Positions 14,191 to 21,524 of a stretch of 64,000 nt of DNA are shown here, one piece after another. This DNA comes from Colletes latitarsis (lineage: Eukaryota > Arthropoda > Insecta > Hymenoptera > Colletidae), in contig NW_027488384.1 in NCBI RefSeq assembly GCF_051014445.1, positions 558,001-622,000 on the forward strand, written 5' to 3'. The first letter of the stretch is position 1, and each line of letters starts with the position of its first letter. The translations under genes were made by a program, and so were the position numbers. The notes under the pieces are model-generated. The model saw only the letters and a program-made list of their open reading frames with translations. It did no database searches and was not told the origin of the DNA.

Positions 14191-15514
14191 GGATCACGTA
14201 GTAATGTGGTACCACACTGAAACAGTCCATTAAACCTGATTTCGATCAATATTTTAGAGGATAACGCATGTTAGGTCTAGGTTAGGCCTGGGATTTGCCC
14301 CCATCAGGGTCTTATTTTCGCACTTTTCACATACTTGTTGAACAGATCCTGGGATTTTTTCTGGTTTGGATCACGTAGTAATGTGGTACCACACTGAAAC
14401 AGTCAATTAAACCTGGTCTTGATAAATATTTTAGAGGATAACGCGTGTTAGGTCTGGGTTAGGTCTAGGATTTGCCCTCATCAGGCTCATACTTTCGCAT
14501 ATTTCTCATACTTCTTTGCTAGATCCTGGGCTTTTTCTGGTTCGGATCACGTAGTAATGTGGTACCACACTGAAACCGTCAATTAATCCTGATTACGATT
14601 AATATTTTAGAGGATAACGCACGTTAGGTCTGGGTTAGGTCTAGGATTTGCCCTCATCAGGCTCATACTTTCGCGTTTTTCACATACTTGTTGAAGAGAT
14701 CCTGGGCTTTTTCTGGTTTCGATCACGTAGTAATGTGGTACCACGCTGAAACAGCCCATTAAACCTGATTTCGATTAATATTTTGGAAGATAACACACGT
14801 TAGGTCTAGGTTAGGTGGGGATTTGCCCTCATCAGGGTCATACTTTCGCAGTTTTAACATACATGTTGACCTGATCGATGGTTTTTTCTGCATTGCATCA
14901 CGTAGTAATGTGGTACCACACTAAAACTGTCCATTAAAACTGGATTCGATCAATATTTTATAGGATAACACATGTTAAGTCTAGGTTAGGTCTGGGATTT
15001 GCCCTCATCAGGGTCATACTTTCGCAGTTTTAACATACATGTAAACCTGATCGATCGTTTTTTCTGGTTTGGATCACTTGCTAATGTGGTACCACACTGA
15101 AACAGTTCATTAAACCTGGTTTCGATCAATATTTTAGAGGATAACGCATGTTAGGTCTAGCTTAGGCTGGGGATTTGCCCTCATCAGGGTCATCCTTTCG
15201 CAGTTTTAACATACATATTGACCTGGGCGAGGGTTTTTTCTGCTTTGGATCACGTAGCAAAGTGGTACCACACTAAAACAGACAATTAAACCTGATTTCG
15301 ATTAATATTTCAGAGGATAACACACGTTAGGTCTAGGTTAGGTGGGGATTTGCCCTCATCAGGCTCATACATTCGCGTTTTTCACATACTTGTTGAACAG
15401 ATCCTGGGTTTTTTCTGGTTTGGAACACGTAGTAATGTGGAACCACACTGAAACAGTCAATTAAACATGGTCTTGATAAATATTTTAGAGGATAACGCAA
15501 GTTAGGTCTGGGAT
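14191..15514. repeat. Second copy of the 7,036-bp duplication, part left of the retrotransposon
   Basis: This stretch matches 7155-8478 with a 7036-bp offset and essentially no differences that I could see. It ends at the retrotransposon's 5' junction inside the word GTTAGGTCTGGGAT. The copy resumes at 21511. There is no gene content. Confidence 0.9.
15499..15514. repeat. Target site duplication, left copy
   Basis: AAGTTAGGTCTGGGAT is repeated at 21509-21524. The first two A residues cannot be told apart from the end of the poly(A) tail on the right side, so the true duplication is 14 to 16 bp. A duplication this size fits target-primed reverse transcription by an APE-type non-LTR element with staggered nicks. 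The word contains TTAGG. Confidence 0.9.
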
Positions 15515-15899
15515 TCCCTCAGGGGCTGCCAGCCTTTCAGCTGCAGTACGGGCTTAACGAACCCGGGGTACCCGAGTCATACACACACCGTAAGCCTCCT
15601 GTTGGTCGTCACAACGACCCATTCACAATTCCCTATTGGTTTTGTGAATGGTACGTGACGGCAGGAGGAACGGGGGTCTTGGCTTAACCGCCTGGGCCAC
15701 GAGTATGGCGACTCTATAAAATCGCCCTCCAATCCTAAGCTATGGTGCGCGGCGATGGGATGCATGGTTGGGGGAGAAGGCCCAATCCCAAGCGACCACC
15801 TCCGGGGAACCTGCCGAACCCCCGGAGTATATAGGCTTACCCGGGTAAGGCGGCTCTGCCCGGGCGGACCTTTTCTTCCGACCTGCTCGTGGGAATATT
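15515..15899 (+). promoter_or_regulatory. 5' UTR / presumed internal promoter region of the retrotransposon
   Basis: This is a 385-bp GC-rich leader between the 5' junction and the ORF1 start. Two adjacent inverted repeats are visible: GGTCGT/ACGACC (15604-15609 with 15614-15619, 4-nt loop) and CATTCACAA/TTGTGAATG (15620-15628 with 15642-15650). Non-LTR elements transcribed on their own carry a promoter within the 5' UTR, but I see no clear TATA, Inr or DPE set, so the promoter role is inferred. Having a leader and a complete ORF1 argues against 5' truncation, although a few missing 5' bases cannot be excluded without other copies. Confidence 0.6.
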
Positions 15900-17777
15900 A
15901 TGGAGTTCAATATTAAAACGGGGATGGGACGGGGCAAGTCAGAGGGGGAGGACGAAGGCGGTGTTGGGACTGGAGTGACGGCGCTCGCGCCGCCTCCAGC
16001 GCCTGGCCCGGCTTCGTGGAAGGTGGAGGAGGACGACGAGACTGCGTCAGTCTCGTCCTTCTCCTCCACCAGGAGCCTCATAGGCTCTAAGAGGAAGAGG
16101 GCGGGGCAGGCCGTCGTCGAGGTGGGCGGGGCGATGAGCCCGTCGGTGAGGCTGAGTTGCCTCAGGGACGAAGTGACCGAGGAGATATCGGAGAGGATCT
16201 CCTCGTCCCTGAGGCGGGTGGAGAAAGTCGCCGCTGCCTGCGCCTTTAAGGGGCAGAAAAGCGGTGGCGCGGAGGCCCTGAAGGCCGCGGCGGAGGAAAT
16301 GAGGGAGGCGGCGCGGGAGCTCAGAGGGCGGAACGCCCGTCTGCAGCTCCTGTTGGAGGAGGAGCGACAGGGGAGGAGGAGGGCAGAGGCGCTGTGGAAC
16401 AGCGCGGCCCTCCCTCCCATCCTCCCTCCTCCTCCACCGCCGCGTCCCTCGGCAGAGGTAAATAAGCGGAGTGCGGCGGCAGTGGTGCGGGCCACCGCGG
16501 GCCCCTCCACCCGCACTCCGCCCGTGAAGAAGTCCCCGTCCTCCTCAGAAGACGATCTTCTGAGGAGGATTGGGGACATGATTGATGGCAAGCTGGCCGC
16601 CTTCCGGGAGGAGCTCCTCGCCGGAAGAGCGGTCAGCAGGAAGGCGGTGCCTCCCCGACCTGTTCCGGTACAGTCGGGGAAGGCAAAGAAGGGCGGAGTG
16701 AAGGCTCCGCCCAGCGTTGCGGCACCAGGGCCCCGGGTCGCGACCCCCAAGGGGGGTGGTGTACCCGTGGTCGCGGTGGTCGCGTCCTCCACGGCACCCT
16801 CCCAAGGGGGGGTGGCGTGGAGTGAGGTGGTGGGGCGGAAGGCGAAGCGGGCGGCGAGGAAGGCCTCGCAACCGCAGCCTCCGCCTCCGCCGCCGGCGGC
16901 CAAGGTAAAGGCCGCGAAGGTCGGGAAGGCACGACCAGGTCGTCCCCCAAAAACGGCAGCGGTGACGCTGACCGTTGCGCAGGGGGGCGACCTGACCCTC
17001 GCGGAGGCGATGCGGCTCGCCAGGGAGAATATCTCCCTGGAAGAGCTGGGCATCGCCTCCGTGAGGGCGAAGAGGGCCGTGACCGGGGGTCTCTTGCTGG
17101 AGATCCCCGGTGCAGAAGGCGGCGCGAAGGCTGATCGTCTCGCCCAGAGGCTCCGGGAGCAGCTGGGCGAGCGAGGTGTCCGGGTCGCCCGGCCCACGAA
17201 GCGCACGGAGATGCGCGTTTGTGGGCTGGACGACTCGGTCAGCGCACAGGATGTGGCCCGTGCCCTTGCGAGGGCGGGGGACTGTCCTGTGGAGGACCTG
17301 CGGATCGGAGAGATCCGCAGGTCGCCCTCCGGCCTCGGGTCGGTGTGGGCCCGGTGCCCCCTCTCCGCCGCCCGTAAGGTGGCGGAATCCGGGAGGGTGT
17401 TGGTGGGGTGGGTTTCGGCGCGAGTGGAAATCCTCGCGCCGCGCCCGCTCCAGTGTCACCGCTGCCTCGAATTGGGGCACGTGAGGCAGTGGTGCACCTC
17501 GCCGGTGGACCGCAGCGGTCAGTGTTACCGCTGCGGTGCCAAAGAGCACCGTGCGAGCCAGTGCTCGGCGGCCCCCCACTGCCCGCTGTGTGCGGACATG
17601 GGGAGGCCAGCCGATCACAGGGTGGGGAGCAAGAAGTGCTCCCCCCCCTCCCGGAAGGAGAGGAAGAGGCGGGCTGCACCGGCTCCGGTGCCGAGGGCGG
17701 TGGCATCGTCCTCCATGGAGGTGGACGGTGCTACGGGGACGGACGGCCGGGAGGAGGCTGGCGCGGCCATTAATTAA
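15900..17777 (+). CDS. Retrotransposon ORF1, gag-like nucleic-acid-binding protein
   Basis: This 625-aa protein probably binds the element RNA and forms the ribonucleoprotein that reaches the target DNA. The N-terminus is acidic (E/D clusters around residues 15-20 and 43-47), followed by a basic SKRKR patch near residue 63 that could be a nuclear signal. A charged, heptad-prone helical stretch (about 85-165) could form a coiled coil. A Pro/Ala/Lys-rich low-complexity section runs to about 350, followed by an ordered region (about 355-515) of the kind seen just before the knuckles in R1-clade ORF1 proteins. Three zinc knuckles end the protein: CX2CX4HX4C at 519-532, CX2CX4HX4C at 542-555, and CX2CX8HX6C at 561-580. 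A basic tail follows. The start is the first ATG of the frame, just after GGAATATT. The stop TAA overlaps the ORF2 ATG by one base. Large antisense and other-frame ORFs here are shadows caused by high GC content. Confidence 0.9.
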   Translation: MEFNIKTGMGRGKSEGEDEGGVGTGVTALAPPPAPGPASWKVEEDDETASVSSFSSTRSLIGSKRKRAGQAVVEVGGAMSPSVRLSCLRDEVTEEISERISSSLRRVEKVAAACAFKGQKSGGAEALKAAAEEMREAARELRGRNARLQLLLEEERQGRRRAEALWNSAALPPILPPPPPPRPSAEVNKRSAAAVVRATAGPSTRTPPVKKSPSSSEDDLLRRIGDMIDGKLAAFREELLAGRAVSRKAVPPRPVPVQSGKAKKGGVKAPPSVAAPGPRVATPKGGGVPVVAVVASSTAPSQGGVAWSEVVGRKAKRAARKASQPQPPPPPPAAKVKAAKVGKARPGRPPKTAAVTLTVAQGGDLTLAEAMRLARENISLEELGIASVRAKRAVTGGLLLEIPGAEGGAKADRLAQRLREQLGERGVRVARPTKRTEMRVCGLDDSVSAQDVARALARAGDCPVEDLRIGEIRRSPSGLGSVWARCPLSAARKVAESGRVLVGWVSARVEILAPRPLQCHRCLELGHVRQWCTSPVDRSGQCYRCGAKEHRASQCSAAPHCPLCADMGRPADHRVGSKKCSPPSRKERKRRAAPAPVPRAVASSSMEVDGATGTDGREEAGAAIN

Positions 17778-17779
17778 TG
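17775..17779 (+). promoter_or_regulatory. TAATG stop-start overlap coupling ORF1 and ORF2
   Basis: The ORF1 stop codon TAA (17775-17777) shares its last A with the ORF2 initiator ATG (17777-17779). In Bombyx SART1 a UAAUG overlap is known to drive translational coupling, in which ribosomes ending ORF1 re-initiate on ORF2. The same arrangement here implies that ORF2 is made at a low level from the bicistronic RNA. The upstream TTAATTAATG context is AT-rich inside a GC-rich region. Confidence 0.85.
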
Positions 17780-20700
17780 CCGCCCCGCCTCCTCCTCCAG
17801 GCCAACCTCAACCACTGCCGCGCGGCACAGGATTTGATGTCCCAAGTCCTCGCGGAGTGGGGGGTTGGCCTGGCGGTCGCCGCCGAGCCGTACCGCGTCC
17901 CTGATCACCCTCATTGGGTGGGCGACGCGGACGGCTTGGTGGCGACGGTATGGGGAGGGGGCGACGGGTCCCCACCGTTCTCCTTGTTGGAGCGCGGTCG
18001 GGGATTCGTCGCCGTGGACTGGGGGGGAGTCGCTGTGGTGGGGTGCTACATTTCGCCCCGTAGCGGTCACGCTGCGTTCGAGCTGTACCTGGCCGAGGTC
18101 GCGGCATGCGTGCAGCGCTACGCGGCCCGGCCGGTGCTGGTCCTGGGGGATTTTAATGCCAAGTCGGTGGCTTGGGGATCCCCCAGGACCTCCGTTCGCG
18201 GCGGGATCCTGGGCGATTGGGCGGCGGGGCTCGACCTCCGGGTATTGAACCGGGGGTCGGAGCACACATGCGTGCGGCGATATGGGGGGTCCATCGTGGA
18301 TGTTGGATTCGCGACCCCCAACGCCGTGCGCATGGTGTCGGGTTGGCACGTGGTCGCGGGGGCAGAGACACTCTCCGATCACCGGTACATCCGGATGGAG
18401 GTCTCTGCCGCCGCGAGTGCATCCCGACACGGCCGCCTGCGTGGCACCCCACCACGCCGCTGGGCGCTTCGGCGCCTGGACAAGGACGCCCTGATGGCAG
18501 CTGCCCTCGCTGCAACTTGGCCGCAGGGAGCGGCCGAGTTGCCGAGCATAGAGGAGGAGGTCGCCCGGCTCGGGGCATTGGTCGCGGGTATTTGCGACGC
18601 GGCGATGCCACGGGTCGGGCGGGCTTCTCCTCGCCGGGCTGTGTACTGGTGGTCGGACGCGATCGCGGAGTTGCGAGTCGCGACTGTCCGCGCCCGACGC
18701 CAGTACACCCGCGCGCGCCGTCGTCAACGTACAGGCGACGGCGTCGCGCGAGCGAGGGCAGCTGATGACCTGTATGGAGCATACCGCGTGGCGCGGGTTG
18801 CTCTGCAGGTCGCCATCAAACGGGCCAAGACCCAGGCATGGAAGGAGCTCCTCCAGACCCTTGATGACGATCCATGGGGGCGCCCATATAAGGTGATGCT
18901 GAATAAGCTCCGCCCGTGGGCGCCACCCGTCACCGAGGGTCTTGACCCCCGGCTGCTGGAGGACGTGGTCAATACACTCTTCCCAATTGGGGAGAGGGGA
19001 CCGCGTCCTCCGGCGGCGGCGGCTGTCCCAGTGGAGTGGACGGCCGAGCTGGGGGTCACGCAGGAGGAGCTGGCAGCGGCCATCAGACGGCTCGGGGTTC
19101 GTAACACGGCCCCGGGTCCGGATGGTGTGCCCGGCCGGGTTTGGGTCTTGACCCAGGGCGTCCTTGGGGCCGACCTCAGGCGGTTGTTCGACCGCTGCCT
19201 GAGGGACGGGCGATTCCCCCCCAGTTGGAAGGTGGCGAGGATGGTCCTCCTCCGGAAGGAGGGTCGGCCCGCGGAGTCTCCCTCCGCATACCGGCCCATT
19301 TGTCTCCTCGACGAGGTGGGCAAGCTCTTCGAGCGTGTGATTGCTGCCCGCCTCGTCGAGCACCTGTCGCGGGGTGATCCCGGTCTGGCCGACTGCCAGT
19401 TCGGTTTCCGGGGGGGCCGATCGACTATCGACGCGATAGGTCGTGTGAGGGCCCTCTCGGAGGCGGCCGTCTCCCGGGGAGGGGTGGCATTGGCAATATC
19501 CTTGGATATTGCCAATGCCTTTAACACCCTCCCCTGGGAAGGGATAAGGAGGGGGCTCGAATATCATCGAGTCCCCCCTTGTCTCAGGGCGGTCGTCGGG
19601 GATTATCTCCGCGGCAGGTGGATCGAGTATCCGGGCCGGGATGGTGATATGCGGAGGGAGGTGTACTGCGGTGTTCCGCAGGGATCGGTCCTTGGGCCAC
19701 TCCTGTGGAACATCGCGTACGACTCGGTGTTGCGGGCCGGCCTCCCCGACGGCGTCAGCACGGTGTGTTATGCGGATGACACACTGGTGCTGGCCGTCGG
19801 GGCGCACTGGGGGAGGGCCATGCGTCGCGCGGAGGAGGGGTCGCAACGCGTCGTCGACCGGATCAGGGGGATGGGGATGACGGTGGCGGTCCATAAGACC
19901 GAGGTGATTGCGTTTCATTCACCTCGGCAGGATCCGCCACCCCCTCTGATTCGGGTGGGTGGTGCTGACATCGAGGTGAAGCCCCAGATCAGGTATCTGG
20001 GGCTGATCCTCGATAGCCACTGGCGTTTCGAGAAGCATTTCCGCTGCCTGGTCCCCCGGTTGGAAAGGATGGTTGCGGCTCTGGGCCGGATCCTGCCCAA
20101 CCTGGGGGGCCCGGCGGGCCGAGTTCGTCGCCTCTATGTGGCAATGGTCCAGTCGGTCGCCCTATACGGGGCCCCCGTCTGGGCGGACGACTTGGCTGCC
20201 TCCCGGCGCAGCATGACTATGCTGCGTCGGGTGCAGAGGCGCATGGCGCTCAGGGTCGTCCGCGGGTATCGGACCATGTCACATGAGGCGGCGACGGTTC
20301 TAGCGGGGATGCCGCCCATGGACCTGCTCGCGCGGTCGCACGCGGCGATGTACCGGCACTGCGTCGACCGTCGCGCGGGGGTGGGGGCGGTCCCGGGCGG
20401 GCAGGAACCTGCTTGGGGCGATTTGAAGCGCCAGGCCCGGCAGTCCGTGTTGCTCGCGTGGCAGGAGCGGCTGGCTCTGCCAACCGCGGGGCACCGGACT
20501 GTCGGGGCTGTTCGGCCACTCCTGAAGGAGTGGCTGGACAGAGGCCATGGCAGCCTCACCTACCGGCTGGCACAGGTATTTTCCGGGCATGGCAGCTTCG
20601 GAAGATACCTGTGCCGGATAGGGAAGGAGCCGACGGCGCGTTGCTGCCACTGCGACGCTGAGCAGGACACGGCGGATCATACCCTGGAGGTATGCCCCGC

Positions 20701-20959
20701 GTGGGAGGGGGAGCGCCGTGTCCTGGTCGGCGTCGTCGGGCGGGATGTCTCGCTGCCGGGCGTGGTGCGCGCCATGCTCGGCAGCGAGGAGAAGTGGAGG
20801 GCCGTGGCCTCCTTCTGCGAGAACGTAATGTTGCAGAAGGAGGCCGCGGGGAGGGAGCGCGAGCTTCAGCGGCGCGCTGAAGCTCGCGCTCGTGCGGTGG
20901 CCCGAGGTCGTCGCCCGGTCGCGAGGCGTCGCGGGCGGCCGCCTCGGCGTGGCGGATGA
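17777..20959 (+). CDS. Retrotransposon ORF2: APE endonuclease and reverse transcriptase
   Basis: This 1060-aa polyprotein would nick target DNA and reverse transcribe the element RNA from the nick. The N-terminal endonuclease (about 5-215) has N10 in LLQANLNH, E37 in AEPYR, D125 and N127 in GDFNAKS, D175 in IVDVGF, and S200-D201-H202 in SDHR: the usual metal-binding and catalytic set of the family is present. The reverse transcriptase domain spans about 440-760: APGPDG (445-450), YRPICLL (505-511), FGFRGGRST (542-550), LDIANAF with D577, GVPQGSVLGPLLWN (632-645), YADD (665-668) and YLGLILD (740-746). The C-terminal region has a Cys/His motif at 956-973 (CCHC, then H968 and C973), typical of R1-like elements, followed by a very basic tail rich in Arg. 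No RNase H motif is seen, as usual for this clade. All key catalytic residues are intact, so the enzyme is potentially functional. Confidence 0.93.
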   Translation: MPPRLLLQANLNHCRAAQDLMSQVLAEWGVGLAVAAEPYRVPDHPHWVGDADGLVATVWGGGDGSPPFSLLERGRGFVAVDWGGVAVVGCYISPRSGHAAFELYLAEVAACVQRYAARPVLVLGDFNAKSVAWGSPRTSVRGGILGDWAAGLDLRVLNRGSEHTCVRRYGGSIVDVGFATPNAVRMVSGWHVVAGAETLSDHRYIRMEVSAAASASRHGRLRGTPPRRWALRRLDKDALMAAALAATWPQGAAELPSIEEEVARLGALVAGICDAAMPRVGRASPRRAVYWWSDAIAELRVATVRARRQYTRARRRQRTGDGVARARAADDLYGAYRVARVALQVAIKRAKTQAWKELLQTLDDDPWGRPYKVMLNKLRPWAPPVTEGLDPRLLEDVVNTLFPIGERGPRPPAAAAVPVEWTAELGVTQEELAAAIRRLGVRNTAPGPDGVPGRVWVLTQGVLGADLRRLFDRCLRDGRFPPSWKVARMVLLRKEGRPAESPSAYRPICLLDEVGKLFERVIAARLVEHLSRGDPGLADCQFGFRGGRSTIDAIGRVRALSEAAVSRGGVALAISLDIANAFNTLPWEGIRRGLEYHRVPPCLRAVVGDYLRGRWIEYPGRDGDMRREVYCGVPQGSVLGPLLWNIAYDSVLRAGLPDGVSTVCYADDTLVLAVGAHWGRAMRRAEEGSQRVVDRIRGMGMTVAVHKTEVIAFHSPRQDPPPPLIRVGGADIEVKPQIRYLGLILDSHWRFEKHFRCLVPRLERMVAALGRILPNLGGPAGRVRRLYVAMVQSVALYGAPVWADDLAASRRSMTMLRRVQRRMALRVVRGYRTMSHEAATVLAGMPPMDLLARSHAAMYRHCVDRRAGVGAVPGGQEPAWGDLKRQARQSVLLAWQERLALPTAGHRTVGAVRPLLKEWLDRGHGSLTYRLAQVFSGHGSFGRYLCRIGKEPTARCCHCDAEQDTADHTLEVCPAWEGERRVLVGVVGRDVSLPGVVRAMLGSEEKWRAVASFCENVMLQKEAAGRERELQRRAEARARAVARGRRPVARRRGRPPRRGG

Positions 20960-21474
20960 CCTAGGCTGGGAGGGGGGTCCTGAGGGGACCCTCCTCCCGC
21001 CAGGCGGCGCCGGGTCGGACCGGTTGGGGGTAGGAGTGCCTCCCCCTACCGGTCCGACGCAGGGGGAGGCACCCTCGGCGGTCTGATGCGGCCATGAACG
21101 CGCGGCCGCCGAGGGGTGGAAACGGGGTCGCGGGCGGTTGCGAGTTGGGGCTCGCAGCCGCCACTAAACGCGGCCCCGGGACGGATAGCGGCGGGATGGA
21201 GTGGCCCCGTCCCGCCGCTATGAGGCAGTGTGTCTACTGGGGGGACCGATTGTCCCCCCGGGGGATGGGCGCGAAAGCGCGGGCACGGGGAGGATACCGG
21301 AAGAATGCTTCGAGCGATTCCCGGTATCCTCCCAAAGCGTGCCGAAGGGTCACCGTGGGGTTTTTAGTGGGTAGGTCCCGCGCCTGTCGTTGTACGGGCG
21401 CGGGGAATCCCACACACCCCTCCCACCTCTCCCCAAGGAGGTGGGAGGGAGTCTTTCGAAGATTTTCCCCACGA

Positions 21475-21475
<1 letters not shown>
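20960..21475 (+). other. 3' UTR of the retrotransposon with a run of strong hairpins
   Basis: The 516-nt GC-rich untranslated segment contains successive inverted repeats with short loops: 20968-20980/20986-20998; 21014-21024/21048-21058 (extendable); 21072-21081/21106-21115; 21133-21144/21151-21162 nested in 21123-21132/21169-21178; 21185-21196/21210-21221; 21239-21246/21252-21259; 21269-21272/21277-21280 around a GAAA tetraloop; 21288-21300/21321-21333; 21377-21384/21397-21404; and 21418-21429/21438-21449. Mismatches in the first and fourth stems are G-U wobbles, which favours RNA structure. In R1-clade elements the reverse transcriptase recognises the 3' UTR of its own RNA, so this is the likely recognition region. 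Confidence 0.85.

Positions 21476-21510
<35 letters not shown>
21476..21510 (+). other. Poly(A) tail of the retrotransposon
   Basis: Thirty-five uninterrupted A residues follow CCCCACGAC and run directly into GTTAGGTCTGGG of the satellite. The last one or two A residues may belong to the target duplication. A tail this long and pure indicates a recent insertion, because such tracts decay quickly. No AATAAA signal is visible just upstream, so the A tract may be templated from the element RNA. Confidence 0.95.
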
Positions 21511-21513
<3 letters not shown>

Positions 21514-21524
21514 AGGTCTGGGAT
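21509..21524. repeat. Target site duplication, right copy
   Basis: AAGTTAGGTCTGGGAT is identical to 15499-15514, with the first two A residues merged into the poly(A) tail. The satellite then continues in register with AGGTCTGGG. Confidence 0.9.

Larger units (their letters stand above)
15515..21510 (+). mobile_element. Complete R1-clade (SART-like) non-LTR retrotransposon
   Basis: The 5,996-bp insertion is strongly GC-rich against an AT-rich satellite background. In order it has a 385-bp leader, ORF1 (gag-like, three zinc knuckles), ORF2 (APE endonuclease, reverse transcriptase, C-terminal Cys/His motif), a 0.5-kb structured 3' UTR and 35 uninterrupted A residues. It is flanked by a 14-16-bp target duplication, with empty paralogous sites at 8463 and 4063. 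Two ORFs, APE endonuclease, no visible RNase H domain and the ORF1 knuckle pattern place it in the R1 clade (R1, TRAS, SART, Waldo and relatives). The TAATG stop-start overlap is a SART1 trait. No stop or frameshift interrupts either ORF and the tail is clean, so the insertion looks young and may have come from an active source. The family placement within the clade is inferred from motifs, not from a tree. Confidence 0.93.

Noticed and set aside
17774..19918. 714-aa minus-strand ORF opposite ORF2, and a 488-aa one opposite ORF1 (15740-17206)
   Set aside because: Stops are rare in any frame of very GC-rich DNA. The translations are Arg/Pro/His-rich low complexity with no domain, while the sense frames carry clear catalytic motifs.
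15515..21510. R1 element proper inserted in 28S rDNA
   Set aside because: The flanks are satellite on both sides with a matching target duplication; there is no rDNA sequence in the window.
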